Shown here piece after piece: positions 9,849 to 21,844 of a stretch of DNA of 64,000 bases; position 1 is the first letter of the stretch; each line of letters opens with the position of its first letter. A model generated the notes under the pieces. That model did no database searches and was not told where the DNA came from. It saw nothing but the letters and a program-made list of their open reading frames with translations. The translations under genes were made by a program, and so were the position numbers. Source of the DNA: Polytrichum commune (taxonomy: Eukaryota; Streptophyta; Polytrichopsida; Polytrichales; Polytrichaceae); the NCBI GenBank assembly GCA_950295325.1, contig OX485805.1, forward strand, positions 21,501,501 to 21,565,500. Reading direction: 5' to 3'.

Positions 9849-11102
9849 ATGATATTTATTGAATGGGATATTTTAACATACTCTTCATTTGGATCACTTG
9901 TAGTGGCCATAGATTCCAAAGGCAATAATAGTGCATTCGACTTCTCTTCGGAAGCGTCAAACTATGTTAGTGAATTTGAAGATGTCATGGAACATGAAAC
10001 TACAATTGGTGTCGCTAATGCAAATGATGAATTCTTACCACCATGTGAAGGTTATTCGCGGGAATAATGGATTGATCTTGATGTTGTCATAGTCAATGGA
10101 TGTGACGTCCCCATGGCTGATGGTGTTTGTAGGAATTCAAATCCTACGGACTGTATTGATGCAAATGCCCTTGGGAGGAAGATGTTGGGGTGTGCATTTT
10201 GAATTCTTTACATCCATTAGAAATGCCTCCTGGTTGGAGATTCTCTCTTCGGCGATGGCCGTTGCGAAGTGTTCTTCACGATGGTGTCAGCTTGTAGAAT
10301 CATGCCCGTCGTTTTGAGGAAATACAAAAGTCTTTGTTTGCCACAATACATCCTAGACAAGGTCGGCGTAAATATGATTTTGTTCGCGTGCCTCATGAAT
10401 CCACGCAACGTCGTCGAGATTAAACATTGGGAGACACATCTATTAGGTCCGTAGCAACAAATGATTGTTGTGCAAAGAGGTGTTGCCAACTATTTCCCCG
10501 TGACAAAATCAAATCTTTGAGACAAGAGATGTGGCATGCGGACTTTCGTATGCGATCTGCAAAGAAACTTAAAGTTCATCGCAACATGCACCTTGATGCC
10601 AAAGGTCGTAAGGTTGTGACCTTGGAAAATATAGAAGTCTGTTGCACGGCATGGTACATTATTCATGCAGTTTCAAAGGCTAATTTTTATAGGTTCCGTA
10701 ATTACTCGCTGCAAGGACGACATTTTCGGTTCCATCGTAACTCTGGCACAAAAAAGCCCAGGGAGGCAACACTCTAAGCGGCTGCAACACTATCAATCAT
10801 CATTATGCCATTAGCGGATGCGATGCCACACAAGACACGGACTCTGCCGTCGGGGGAAAAGGTTGTTCAGATGGTTTTGCCTACATGGACAAAATGGAAG
10901 AACATACTTATGGATGTTAATGAAGTTGGCAAAAAGACTGGATGTGGGTCGATTTCGTTGTCAAAATTGAGTGTGATCAAGAATCAACAATTTGCAAAGT
11001 ACATTACGAAGAGGCCTGGGGATAAGTTTGCTAGGTGTTCTGCTTGTGAGAAATATAAAGGCCTTTGAGATGCACATCCAATAGGGACTGAGTCGCACAA
11101 TA
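9849..11102 (+). pseudogene. DUF7869-like putative transposase of element A, N-terminal part
   Basis: The best-preserved block (10427-10777) reads CCAKRCCQLFPRDKIKSLRQ, then FRMRSAKKLKVHRN, VEVCC-like CCTAWYIIHA and FYRFRNYSLQG, followed at 10805-11068 by PHKTRTLPSGEKVVQMVLP, NEVGKKTGCGSISLSKLSV and KFARCSACEKYKGL. Element B encodes the same blocks in one 439-aa frame. The Cys-rich start looks metal-binding. Upstream acidic pieces (9849-10330) match B's N-terminus in scattered frames. Several stops and frame changes are present, one immediately after EKYKGL. At 11103 a CACTA transposon interrupts the gene, which resumes at 24632. Confidence 0.7.
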
Positions 11103-11199
11103 CACTAGAAGGAATCGTGTCCAAATCAACCCTCCTCTGCGATGATGGTAGGGTCTGTGTCCACTGCCATTATGATTGTAACCCGCAGTCTGACTGCCG

Positions 11200-11580
11200 C
11201 CGTGACTGCGGTTTGGATACATGTCGGTAAATGTTGGATGTGACCCGGTTGACATGGGTGACGGTTACCATGTCTACCCAATCGGGTGACCGCCACCCTT
11301 TGGGTAGCCCTTGGGTAGTGGTTTTTGGGGTTCGGATTTGGGTTTTGGGCAAAGGGTTGCAAACGGGTTGGTGTTCATGGGTTGCACAATGCACTTCAGA
11401 GGGTGGCCACCGTATGTGGGTGGTTGTCACCCGTATTGGTTGGCTTAGCACCCATGTTGGGTGTCAATGGCGCCCCCCGGGCCACTCTTATTTTGGTCAT
11501 TTCCTGTCATTGCCTTTCATGGGTTTGTACTCTCCCAGGGTGTCTGCTACCCAACAACAACCCGATTGTCCCAGATGAAA
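11200..11580. repeat. Left subterminal repeats of the CACTA element
   Basis: Dense copies of GGGTG, TGGGTAGCC, CGGGTTG and TGGGTGACC variants within 500 bp of the left TIR. The right end carries the complementary motifs. In CACTA elements such regions bind the TNPA protein (family knowledge). Confidence 0.7.
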
Positions 11581-12512
11581 TCAACTTGGAGACTTAGTTG
11601 GAATAAAATAAAGTAGTCACTTACATCAATTTCCTAGAAAAACAAATAATGTTTTCCACACTATTTCTAAAATGGAGGTTTGACATGAGTTCAAAAATTG
11701 ATGTGGGTTTTACAGAATTACTGTGGGTTCCACGGAATTGCCAGGATAATTTAGTCTGCCTACTTGAGTGTGCTATTTCGGAATTAGTGTCTGTCCCTCC
11801 AAAAAGTTAAGACTCATTTTACTTTCATCCACCATGGATTTTCTCGTCCATGCACTCTGTCTTCTTGCCCTCCGCAAAGCTTCTTCACAGCGCTGCGAAG
11901 CTGCTTCATGTCCATAGCCACCACTTGGAGCTAACGCACACTGCCGAGCTCACTCGCCTTTACCATCCTTTCAGAGGAAGATTGAGGTACTATTGGGTTT
12001 GCCTCAACATTTTATGTATTCTTGTGTTCTTACTTTTGATCTGAGAGTGATTCTTGAAGTGATCAGGGAAGCATTAGGGTTCGCAACACAGTACTTATTG
12101 TGTAGTCGACTGTGTTATAAGTTTATATCCATCCATCGCTCCATCAATTGCTTGGTCTACCACTACCCCTTGCCTCATCCCCCCTGTTTGAAGTTAGAAT
12201 CTGGTGTCACGGTTCATAGTTGCACATCGTGCTCTATAGATCCCTTCATGCAGGACTTGAGCTCGCATTACAACACTTATTGTGTAGTCCACTGTGTTAT
12301 AAGTTACTCTCTAATCATCATCAAATTGTGGACGTATCTATTTACATTGTCGTTCCTGCGAAGTTCAGTACTCTTCTTCGCATAGTGAGCCTTTCAACAA
12401 CGTGTGGCAATCGGGGACACAAAGCAACACCTCCAGTGTGGTAAGTTGTAAGTTCAGGACACCTTACTGTTTACGTCTAGGAAGTCTGAAGATTTTCATG
12501 TTCCAAAGATCC
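11581..12512. other. CACTA interior without a recognised gene
   Basis: An ATG at about 11834 opens MDFLVHALCLLALRKASSQR and then breaks. I cannot assign it. Two imperfect copies of a block with ACTTATTGTGTAGTC and ACTGTGTTATAAGTT occur near 12090 and 12275. The end of this stretch may be intron of the captured pyrophosphatase fragment, which the Harbinger element split. Confidence 0.35.
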
Positions 12513-12699
12513 TTAAGGGGGGGCCACACCCGGGGTGTCCATGCCGGGTAAGGTGCCGGCCCCGGTGGGTAACACCTAATGGGCACCGCACATGGTGTGC
12601 CCAAAACGGAGCTCCCAACATAGTGTCAGAAGTTGTCGCCTTGTCCTTCCTGCCGGAAAGGTGTCCACAGCTGGCCACAATACCGTTTTCTTAACGTAG

Positions 12700-14943
12700 T
12701 GAAATACCAACGTTCCGAGCATACAGATGGATGAGCCAAATGAAACTCTGCGAGTGACGATGGAAGTCATCCATCGCGAGTCCGGCCCCGCAGTGCGAGC
12801 GGACCATGGTGAAGCTGGTCTGGGATTGGGGGGGACGGTGCGTGGAGGTGGACTGCGGGAAGCCTGTGCGTCTTCGGAGGATCGTTGTTCTTGCATATCG
12901 ACTGCCGCGCCTGGTGCGAGCGGGGGTTTGAGGCTTGTTGTGGGCGGAGGATGGAATGACCAACCTTGGCGGAAGGGAATGCAGGGGAGGGGAGGGAGTG
13001 CTGAGCGTTTGGCTTTGGGGTTTCTGGAGCACGTAGCGTGCGGCTGCCAAGAATCGCGGGCATCAAGACGAGGTGATTACTGTCGCAACCACCTGGGTCG
13101 CAGATTGTTGTCATCGCTGTTCTCCTTCTGGCCTGCATGCGTTTGTCGCCACGCTGTCCGTTTGGGCAAACTTGTTCCGATGTTCGCTGTCGCCTCCGAA
13201 CGCATCCGCGGAGCACGTCTCGGCATGGTTGTGGTGGGGTGGAAGGCGCTGAAGACTCTCCAGTCGGCGAGATGCGCTGCGCCGGGGAGGTCGCTGCGAC
13301 AGCAAGGTACCCCCAATGTCACCCCTTCTCTGAATTAACTTGTGCTTTGTGCCGTTGATACACACCGCCTTCGTGTAGCTGTGCCTTTGCCGTGCGGTTC
13401 GGTGTCATGTGGCGCTCGCTGGCCACGCCTCTCGCATTGTGCGACATTGTTGTAGGGTTCAGGGCACCGTGCGGGTGCTTCGTGAGCACGGCGGAGGAAT
13501 CCAATGCTTCAAGTCGAGTTTAGGGTTGGACGGGTGGTGTTGTGAATGTGGTGTGCCGCCGGAGGGCAATGCCCGAGAAATGTACATACATCCCTCTAGG
13601 TGGGCCGGGCCCCCTGCCGGTCGTTTTGAACAGACCGCTTCGGGGACCGGGAGAATTTTTTTTCCATGGGTTCGGTGGTTTTTTTCTGCGCAGGGTGACC
13701 TTCGTCGGAGGTTTCACCTCTTCCACGAGCACCCTGCAAGTCCTGGTGCCGATTCCTGCATGTTATTGGAGGCCGCTCCCATTCAGTGCTGTTTTTTCCC
13801 GCCGTCGTTTGTTGGAGAGTGCGCAATGTTTCTGAGCGTTTCTCGCAATGTGATGTGCAGATTTAGGGTAAATCCTCGCCCGCCCAGTGGGAGTCACAAC
13901 CACGACGTCCAGACTCCAAGCCCAGCGCAACCCACAGGTGTCTTGCTTTCTGGCATTGCGGTGGACCACCTGCATGTGTGCCGTTCGTAAGTGTATGCCG
14001 AATCTGGAGGGGGCCGTCAACGAATGGGAGTGCGTGCTTATGCTCTGCGTAGTTTTGTGCCACCGCTTCTGTAGAGACAGTGAAAGGGATTGGGGGCATT
14101 CAAAGGTTGTTGCTGGTAGGAATTGCAGGCAGCTTGCACGGGATGTCCCATTGCCAGGCCGTGGTCGACCTTGGGATTGCATTGGACAAATGATGGGTCC
14201 CACCAAATGCGTGTTCATTCAACACTCGAGTTATATCGATCACTATTTACTGTGTGCAGTGTTTCTCTTTTTATTCCACCATCCACACAAAAATATACAT
14301 GGTTGTTGTTGCCTAGCTTGTTCTCTGCTTGGTTGTCCTGGACATCATCGTGGATCGACCTCAGTTTCCTTGCATGTTGACATATCTCGCCGGTGTTAGA
14401 ATTGCATCATGTATGTTTGTTGCATCGACTTCTCTGGGTTTTGACGGAATTTTGCCCGCAGTCTTCATTTTGAGGCATCCGTTCCAAGTGCTATGTCGTT
14501 CCATCTTTAAGTAGCCTTCTGTGTGCCCATTTCATTGCTCCACTTCAGCTTCCATTGGGACCGATGTGACAACCACCTGCAGATCCGCTGCATACACGAC
14601 ATCCAATTGGGCGGACCTCTACTGCTGTGTGAATTTCTGCGTGCTGGAATGTATTGTTTGCCTGTGGGATGTTCACAGCACTTGGTTTTTATTTATTTAA
14701 TTAATTTTTTAATTTTTTATGGCCATCCTTTGAGGGTGCAGCATTTGGCTCTGCACCTCCTCCCATTCTGTCTGGCCACAGTGGTTTATGTTGTGTGCAT
14801 TGTTTCCGATGTTCTGTATGCATGCAGATTGACAAGACCATATGCATATACAGTTGGTTTTCCGTGTATCAATTTCGAATTATTTTTGCAGATATTTGGG
14901 TTCTTCCTGTGCCATGTGCGTGGGTTGCATTGTTTGTCGAGCG
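12700..14943. other. GC-rich left part of the Harbinger element
   Basis: Long overlapping frames on both strands (e.g. 12727-13338, 12767-13216, 13409-13990) are what GC-rich sequence gives by chance. None resembles a known family. This is probably the upstream and intron sequence of ORF1. Confidence 0.35.
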
Positions 14944-16110
14944 ATGGATGACATTGTGCATTTGGGGGATAATTCGCAACGACCAGCCATTGACGTGCCC
15001 GCAGACCTTGAGTGTGACTTTCCTTCCGAATTCGAGTACGACCAGCCACCGACGTCTTTTGCTCCTGTGCCTTCAAGGGGGGGTCTGCGTTCGAGGGGCA
15101 GATCGAGCTGCGGGAGGTCCACGTCCGGTTCATCACAATCGGAGGCGCCTGTGGCACACAAAGTCCGTGGACCCAACTGGACAGAGGCTGAGATGCTTGT
15201 TCTTATAGGTCAAAAACGAATCGAATGGGATGGGCGTCATAATTGTAACCAGCCTTCCCTTGCCAAGTTTGTTTACGGAACCACTGCGTGGAAATTGGTG
15301 TTGGCTGGTTGCATGAGTGTGGTTGGTTTCCGGGCGAGAGACACGGACCAAATTACGAACAAATGGGATGGACTCATCAAGGATTACAAAAAGCTCAAGG
15401 ACTACATAGAGGGCACGGGCTCCGCCAACTGGTGGGGTATGAGCAGGGAGGAGAAAAAACATTTGTCAAAGACCAGGAAAATGTCTTTAGAGTTTAGTGA
15501 GACCATGTATATGGAGATGGAGGGTTTTGTGGGAAGGAGACGGATATTCGGCCGCTCTTTGGATGTGGTGGACACCGACAGGACGGCTCCGCCGGCGCCG
15601 AGGCATTTTGGGAGATCATCCCCCACCGCACGTGCTGCGGCCTCAGCTGGTTTGGAGAGTCCCATTGCCAGTACCACGGCGGCATCCGACAGTCCATCGT
15701 CGGCAACCCCTGGGGACGACACACCAGGTTCTACCGGCCGTAAACGGAAATCCGTTGGGACTAACAACTTGGTAGATTTTGTGAAAGATTTCAACCATGA
15801 GTATCTTGCGCGTGTGGAGGCCCAGGACATTGAGAAACGCACATGGAGATCTGATGCATTGGCTTTCGACACCGCAAGAGAGGCAAGGATTGCACACAAA
15901 GAATTGCAAGCTGCGAGCATGGACCAAAAATATTATGAACTAGAAGTTGAACGAACAAAAAATTTGGGGAGCATGACTAGCGCCTTGCTCATGTTGGCGA
16001 CCTCTATGGCTACTCTGACGAGGTACATATTTTGCACTCCTCTTGTTCTTGAGTTTGCTCCTCATGTCGCCTGTCTTCCTCCATGGACCCCCGTGTGGTT
16101 GGCATTTTGA
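14944..16110 (+). CDS. PIF/Harbinger ORF1: MYB/SANT-like DNA-binding protein
   Basis: I choose the ATG at 14944 (MDDIVHLGDNSQRP), because upstream codons of the same frame look like leader sequence. Residues about 75-170 form a trihelix/MYB-SANT-like region: GPNWTEAEMLVLIGQKRIEW, then ITNKWDGLIKDYKKLKDY and the NWWGMS/EEKK block. A low-complexity Ala/Ser/Pro linker and a basic K-R patch (GRKRKS) follow, then a helical region (RVEAQDIEKRTWRSDALAFD). In Harbinger elements this protein binds the TIRs and brings the transposase to the nucleus (family knowledge). The last 30 residues may be read-through past a possible GTACAT donor near 16020. The frame runs 49 bp past the convergent transposase stop. 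The frame is whole. Confidence 0.75.
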   Translation: MDDIVHLGDNSQRPAIDVPADLECDFPSEFEYDQPPTSFAPVPSRGGLRSRGRSSCGRSTSGSSQSEAPVAHKVRGPNWTEAEMLVLIGQKRIEWDGRHNCNQPSLAKFVYGTTAWKLVLAGCMSVVGFRARDTDQITNKWDGLIKDYKKLKDYIEGTGSANWWGMSREEKKHLSKTRKMSLEFSETMYMEMEGFVGRRRIFGRSLDVVDTDRTAPPAPRHFGRSSPTARAAASAGLESPIASTTAASDSPSSATPGDDTPGSTGRKRKSVGTNNLVDFVKDFNHEYLARVEAQDIEKRTWRSDALAFDTAREARIAHKELQAASMDQKYYELEVERTKNLGSMTSALLMLATSMATLTRYIFCTPLVLEFAPHVACLPPWTPVWLAF

Positions 16111-16377
16111 ATTCGCGTAAGATAGTCAAGGAGGTCCTCCCTAGCCATTTGGCCTTCCAGCAATGCCCGGTCTTCGCTCACCAAACCAATAGGTCTTGGC
16201 GGTTGGAAGGCATCGTTCTCCCATTCTTGTCGCGTGGGAATGGCATCCATTGGCAGTAGATTGCAATCTATCAATATCTGCTCCAATGTACGGTCTTTGC
16301 TGGCTAGCAGTATGTTATGCAGGACACAACAGCTGTGCACGACTGTAGGTAGGAAATCCACCAACCCAGTTTGGACA
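16062..16377 (-). pseudogene. PIF/Harbinger DDE transposase, last exon
   Basis: After a TTCAG acceptor at about 16378 the minus strand encodes VDFLPTVVHSCCVLHNILL, followed by a spacer and ALLEGQMAREDLLDYL before the stop. This is the C-terminal HSCCVLHN helix and the RExLxxYL tail typical of HARBI1/PIF transposases. The DDE catalytic exons should lie upstream (16400-18400) but I could not recognise them in any frame, so they are either split by introns or decayed. The gene converges on ORF1, the arrangement usual in the superfamily. Confidence 0.7.
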
Positions 16378-16379
16378 TT

Positions 16380-18538
16380 CTGAATTCGGACTCATGGGGG
16401 ACCGACTGTGAATAGTAGGCGTAGCAAAACAGCTTGTAGCCAAGCCAATAATCCTCCAGCCTACACACACAGGGGAGGCAGTCAATACTTCACGGAATTT
16501 TAAATGTGGCCAGCAGTGAGCGTGGTTGAGGAACAAACCAAAACGATCTAGCCACAGAGCAGATGGGAAGTCGGGATCAGATTGGTGCGCACAATGCTGG
16601 TCGACAGGGTTGGCCAATGTTGGCCAGGCGCATGGATTGAGGCTTATGAAAGTGGAGGCTGCCATGGCTTGTTACCATCTGCCAAGCTCCACATACGTCT
16701 CGTAGATTTGGCCGGAAGCCAATTGCATGTCCATCGTCTCACACAGGGACCGCAGAGGTATTGCATGAAGGTAAATTGAGGACGAGCAATCACTGAAGCA
16801 TTGAGGCGTGTGAATGTCAACGAAAGAGAACATATCTGTGCAATGGTTGAAAGATTGAAACCCACACAGAGGCCAAATTGCACGCAGGCGCGGAGTGTAT
16901 ACCGGACAGCACTCAGCGAACGACAATCATTCACGACACAACAGAGACTGCAGACCGCTAACGGTGCTCCCTGGACAGACAACGCCAGCGTCCAAAACAC
17001 GTTTCTGTGTGCAGGAGACAAATGTGACGCAACCGAAAACAAAAGGAGGAGCACAATCACAAATGCGGAGGATACTGGGCGCACACTGGGAAAGGAGGCA
17101 TGCGAATTGCTGAAGGCAGACAAAGCAACTTGTGGCGGACGACAAGTGTAGAAGGAAGCCTATAGACGCAGACAGGCAGAAGACGACGACCAAATGCCGC
17201 GAGAAATGGATGGGAGCGATAGTTGGAGACACATTGAAATTGTGCTATTATTAAAATAGTATGAATACAAGGAGCACCCTCTTCCAAGGCAGGGGGTGAA
17301 GCCAATATCCCCGGCTACAATCAAAAAGAACAATCTTGGACAAACATCCGCGGCACTGGGAGTCGGAGATCGTCAGCGACGTTTGGAGACCACTGTTGCG
17401 CTGGATTTACACAGACACGGTCGAACGCGGAGCAGCATGCATTGTGAACGACAACCTCGGAGGGCTGGCAGGCGGAGGCAGCAAAATCGGCTACGCTCCA
17501 AAACATGGAATGGCGAGGAGTATGTCGTCACCACTGCAACTCCATCCTCTGAATCGCGGCGTCGTTGTGCCCTCCGAATCCAACCCGTTGTCAACACACT
17601 GGGTTAATGCTCCAGAGACCTGCAGAGGGAAGAGCCGAAAGCGTCAACCCCAGAACTCTGTGGGAATTGCCATTCGCGAACGCAGGGCCCTGGACCGCGG
17701 CAGGGATTGGGCCGGCTGCAACACGGGGACCGCGGATGCGGCGGTGTAGCGTGACCGTTGAACCCCCCACGACACAGGAGCCAAACGGCGACACCTCAGT
17801 CCTAAATCTAGCTGTCATAGCAGCCGAGGGAACGCTAGCCCCGGGGATGGCAGGGGCGAACCCAGACTGCTCTACTGTGCACAAAGAACTTGCGTGTGCT
17901 GTCTCCACACGCAAATAGACCGAACCCTAATCCCACAGCATTGTTACTGGGCCAAGAGTGCATGAGCAAAAAAGACGCCCGAAGGGCTTGCTGTCGCACG
18001 CCATTCCGGTGGGGATGATGAGGCCCGGACTCGGCGACAATCACCCACTCTGCGGGGGGGCCACACATTGCCCCACAGACAGACACCTTAAAGCTCCTAC
18101 CCGCACACGTAAATGCACCCACAACAACAACAACACTGTGCAGGCAAAGAACAAGGTTGAAAACCCTGCGTTGGCAGTGCCCACCTGAAATGCATGTCGC
18201 GGAGCTCTTGGTCAATTGCAGTCGCTTCCTCCATCACGGTGGCCATAGAATCCTCGAGCGTGGGAGGCAGAAATTCGCCAGAGTGGGGGAGGTCGGAAAC
18301 AGCCTCAGCGTGAGTGCTGGGGAGGCTTGCGGGGCGACAGGCAAACGGAGCGTGCAAACGGACAGAGGCTGCATGGATGAATGTGCGTGGGGAAATCCGG
18401 CACATATCCGCCTGGTGCGGACCCCAGTCATAGACCCGCCTCCGTCACCGGGACAGCGCCCTACCCGGCCGGGGGGCTTCCAGTCATGCCCCGCTTAACC
18501 CCGCTCCTGGCCCAACACCGCTTGGTGCGGCCAGGCCC
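16380..18538. other. Harbinger right part; transposase upstream region, not resolved
   Basis: Many short frames on both strands, none recognisable. A minus-strand piece near 18350-18180 (MATVMEEATAIDQELRDM) could be a coding start for the transposase, but I cannot link it to the last exon. Confidence 0.3.
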
Positions 18539-18590
18539 TTAGTTTGGTAAAAATGACATTCTTTGTTCATATTTGTGTGTTGTGCTACAG

Positions 18591-19732
18591 GGCACCTTGA
18601 CAGCAATTCGAGACTGGTTCTGGGACTACAAAATCCCTGATGGAAAGCCTGCTAACAAGTTTGGGCTTGGTGACAAGGCTGCTGATAAGGTATGATGGTT
18701 TAGCAGGTTCATTATTTTATCCGAGACTCCAACAATCCCTTTAAGATTGTCCTCTTTTCTAGGTGTTTTTGGGAGCGAAGCTGCATACCTGTCTCACCTA
18801 TAACACCCAAATGATTTCCAAATATTATCTGCCCACCAATTTCTGAGAGAGGCAAACCCCTAAAACCCCACCCTCAAAAATTTGAGAACTCTTTTAAGGT
18901 TCTGTCACTGAATAATTGGTGGGCAATGAAGATTTATGACGTACTTTGGAAGCCTTTGAAAACCTTTGAAAGCCAATTTTTGAGAGAATCATTTTGCAGC
19001 TGATTCTTGTTGGACACACTCTGAGCTGCTCAGTATACATGATAGGTTTAGTTTGTCACTGGCTTTGGGTCAGCAGTGTTGAATCTGCATTCAATCTTAT
19101 TAACACCTGTAGAATCCAGTACGAGGAAATCAACAAGCTTCCATTTATCCGACCTAAATCTGCATGGATCCAATTGGCACTAAAATAGATGAGTATCAAA
19201 TGGTTACTTCTTTTACTAGCCCACTATCCTAGGATATGGAACATTCGATTTGTATGAGATGGTTAGCAAATCCAAATCAAGGCCATAGCCACTTTCCTCG
19301 TAATCTCTGGAATGCATATGAATATGATATACATTGTCAATTGAAGATTCTGATGCTCGTTAAAGGGTAATGTAAGTCTCCCAATTATTGAATCTAGATC
19401 GGTTATCATTTTTGAGCATGTAGTCCAATCTCTTTTGACCACGTGTCTCGTTGGTATCTATTCTTGAAGCACACCTATCTATATACCACTTAAATATAGG
19501 TGTCCAATGAAGATAACTGACCGAATTAGGCACATCTACCTTACCCCAGCCGTCTTTGTTGAATAACATGCACCTGATACTTCCAATTCATAGACAATGG
19601 AAAGTTGTTCATAAATATCTGTTGCATTTGTTGATGCAGGCAGACGCATTGAAGGTGATTTTGGAGACCAATGAAGCGTGGGCAAAGCTGGTGAAGAGGT
19701 CTGTCCCCGCCGGTGAACTCTCACTTGTCTAA
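18591..19732 (+). pseudogene. Soluble inorganic pyrophosphatase (plastid type), last two exons, captured
   Basis: Exon 18591-18689 follows a CTACAG acceptor, ends at a GTATGA donor, and encodes TLTAIRDWFWDYKIPDGKPA then NKFGLGDKAADK. Exon 19640-19732 follows GATGCAG and encodes ADALKVILETNEAWAKLVKR, SVPAGELSLV and a stop. This matches the C-terminus of plant plastid-type family I pyrophosphatases (WFRDYKIPDGKPANKFG..., ETNEAWAKLVKRSVDAGDLSL). The enzyme hydrolyses PPi to phosphate in the stroma. The two exons join in frame. The catalytic half (the DxxPxD region) is absent: upstream lies the Harbinger insertion and then unrecognised CACTA interior. So this is a fragment carried by the CACTA, not a working gene. 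Confidence 0.88.
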
Positions 19733-20286
19733 AACTATGCAAAAAGTAGACGTCACTCATTCTAATACTTCTGAAACTTGGAGGGTAACAACTATCTGCC
19801 AATCACGAGTTCTACAGGAGGAGCTTCAGGTTTGGTAGGTTTATTTAGTGCTCACTGTTACCTAAGTGAGCTATTTATTTATCTTCCTCTGCTTCTCAAA
19901 GAAAGCCCCCATGGTGTGGACTCCCCTGTTTTTGCTGCATACGCACCATGGCTTTGCAACCTGGGGTGAAGTTTACACTTTGTTTCTCGGTAAAAAAAAA
20001 AACGGGTTGTTAACTTGCAAAATTGCAGTTTAGTCTTTGCCTCTCTTTCACTGTGTGATGCTTGTTTGTAGATGAATCTGAAATGAAATAGCTTCTGTCA
20101 CGGGCTCTGAATGGGAGAACTTCAAAACTTTGAGCAGAATGTGAATTGGGCATTTTCTAAGCAATAAGCAAGTCTCCTCTAGTACTCCAGGCCTGTGGTT
20201 CTTTAGCTCCTATTTGAAATCCCCTTGCAAAGTTTTACAGGTCTAGCCTTTTCTGTAATAATGTTCTTTTTGTTGTTGCCATGCAG
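19733..20286. other. Noncoding spacer between captured fragments
   Basis: No gene. The sequence ends in a polypyrimidine-like tract and CATGCAG acceptor of the next captured exon, so at least its right part is probably captured intron. The junction between the two source genes must lie here. Confidence 0.4.
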
Positions 20287-21844
20287 GTTGTTGTCACAAA
20301 CTTCAATGAGGGGGAGGTGGAAGAGCTTGAGGCAAAGATTTGGCCTGATGCCAGAGAAGGCATTTACAAGGTAAGGTTCTTGATTTAATGAAGCACTATA
20401 TCTTGTCATCTTTCAGTTGGAATATCTTACCTACAGTATTATCGACATTAGGATTCGGATGTAGAACAACAATCAGTCTTGTGTGAATTGTGTCTCAGAA
20501 GAAATGAGTTCATTATTTGCAAGGATCATTTGTGGGTGAGTCTAATGTAAAAAGTATCACAATATTATGTTTGAATACGATTCTGAAGATAAATTTATTC
20601 TTGGTAGCAAGTATTGTGAGATCAGTAAGAATTGTGCTGGGTTGGCAGGTACCTTTCTCAAAGGTCTTGTACATGGAGTCTTCAGATGTTCGGTTGAAAG
20701 ACTCCAAAGACTACTATGGTCTTGCGCCAGGCAAGAGTGTCCTACTGAGGTTAGTACAAGTCTACATATGTGATGTGGAATGTCCTTTCATTGACGTATA
20801 TGTGCCAAAAATTTCATTTTCTGTATTGTGCCATAAACCAAATTTTTATCTAGTAATCTAGATGAAAGGAGAGGCTTTATACACTTGATACTTTCTGTTT
20901 CATACTCTTGGGAGCATCAGTCTATATTGTCTGAAATTTTGTCCCTCTGTTCTGGTTCAAATTCTCTATAGGGAGATATTATTTTTCAGGTCCATGGATG
21001 CTAACAATGGCTCTCTAATTGCAGATGGGCATATCCTGTGAAATGTACAAATGTGATACTTGCAGATGACAAGGAGACTGTAATGGAGGCCCATGTAGAA
21101 TATGATAGAACCAGAGGTTCAAATCAGAGGTTTGTGAGGCTTCACTATCTGGAAATGGACATGAGAGTTATGACTTTTGGTCGGGAGTTGGTTGTTTTGA
21201 ATTAGTTGCTAAGAGAATGCTGGCTGAAGTTGTTCAGTTGCTAAGAGGAAAACCCAATAAAGCTCTTGCTACCTGATAAGAGTTTGGAATGAGGAACTAT
21301 GTAACTTGTAAGATTGGCTTGTTGCAGAATCCGAATGAAGTGGAAGACTGGCTCGGTGATTTCAGCACAAATTCAAAGGAAGTCATCACAGATGCATATG
21401 CTGTTCCACCTCTGAGACATGCAAAAGAGGGGGACAAGTTCCAGTTCGAGCGTTTGGGTGAGCTCATGTTTTGCTTAGTCCATTGAAATGTATTTTGTTG
21501 GGCGTTTGAGGAATACTTACAAAATGTGACTCATTCTCACAATGGTTACTCATCCAGCTCTCATTCTCACATGGTTCATAATGTTCACCCATCTTTGCAT
21601 GTGTGCTTTGTGTAAATATCAAACTGGTATTGTAAAACTGGAAATAATCAATGAGACTGATTGAACCCAAAAAGACTTTGTCAATGTATTTAAACTGTGC
21701 ATTTAACCCTCTTGCCCTCTTTAACAATGGTGCTGGTGTATTTCTGCAGGGTACTATTGTGTGGATCGGGAGACCACCGATGACAAGATTGTCTTCAACC
21801 GGACAGTGACACTGCGCGACTCTTATAAACCTAATGTGAGGTGA
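20287..21844 (+). pseudogene. Glutaminyl-tRNA synthetase, C-terminal exons, captured
   Basis: Five exon pieces are visible. 20287-20370 encodes VVVTNFNEGEVEELEAKIWP. 20649-20749 encodes VPFSKVLYMESSDVRLKDSK then DYYGLAPGKSVLL. From 21025 come WAYPVKCTNVILADDKETVM and EAHVEYD. 21328-21457 encodes NPNEVEDWLGDFSTNSKEVI through GDKFQFERL. 21750-21844 encodes GYYCVDRETTDDKIVFNRTV then TLRDSYKP and a stop. These are the anticodon-binding beta-barrel domains of eukaryotic GlnRS. Introns are kept with GT..AG ends. The segment between VEYD and NPNEVED, which should hold a GVLHWV-like block, is missing or unrecognisable. The catalytic Rossmann domain is absent. It is a captured fragment that could not work as a synthetase. 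Confidence 0.88.

Larger units (their letters stand above)
12516..18538. mobile_element. PIF/Harbinger transposon nested in the CACTA element, TSD TTA
   Basis: TTA flanks both ends (12513-12515 and 18539-18541). The ends are AGGGGGGGCCACACC and, complemented, GGGCCTGGCCGCACC, imperfect TIRs that both continue into a GCGGTGT/GGGGTGT block. It contains the two genes typical of the superfamily: a MYB/SANT-like ORF1 (14944-16110, plus) and a transposase whose last exon ends at 16062 on the minus strand, so the two are convergent. The interior is markedly richer in GC than the surroundings. The TIRs are only moderately alike, so I rely on gene content plus the TTA duplication. Confidence 0.72.

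Noticed and set aside
12727-13338. 203-aa plus-strand frame and overlapping minus-strand frames in the Harbinger element
   Set aside because: GC-rich chance frames on both strands with no family match; likely untranslated or intron sequence.
14842-14943. Use of the upstream start of the MYB-like frame
   Set aside because: The first 34 codons are hydrophobic and Cys-rich and unlike the acidic N-terminus usual for this protein; the ATG at 14944 fits better.
18591-21844. A working pyrophosphatase or glutaminyl-tRNA synthetase gene
   Set aside because: Only C-terminal exons are present, the catalytic domains are missing, and the fragments lie inside a CACTA element.
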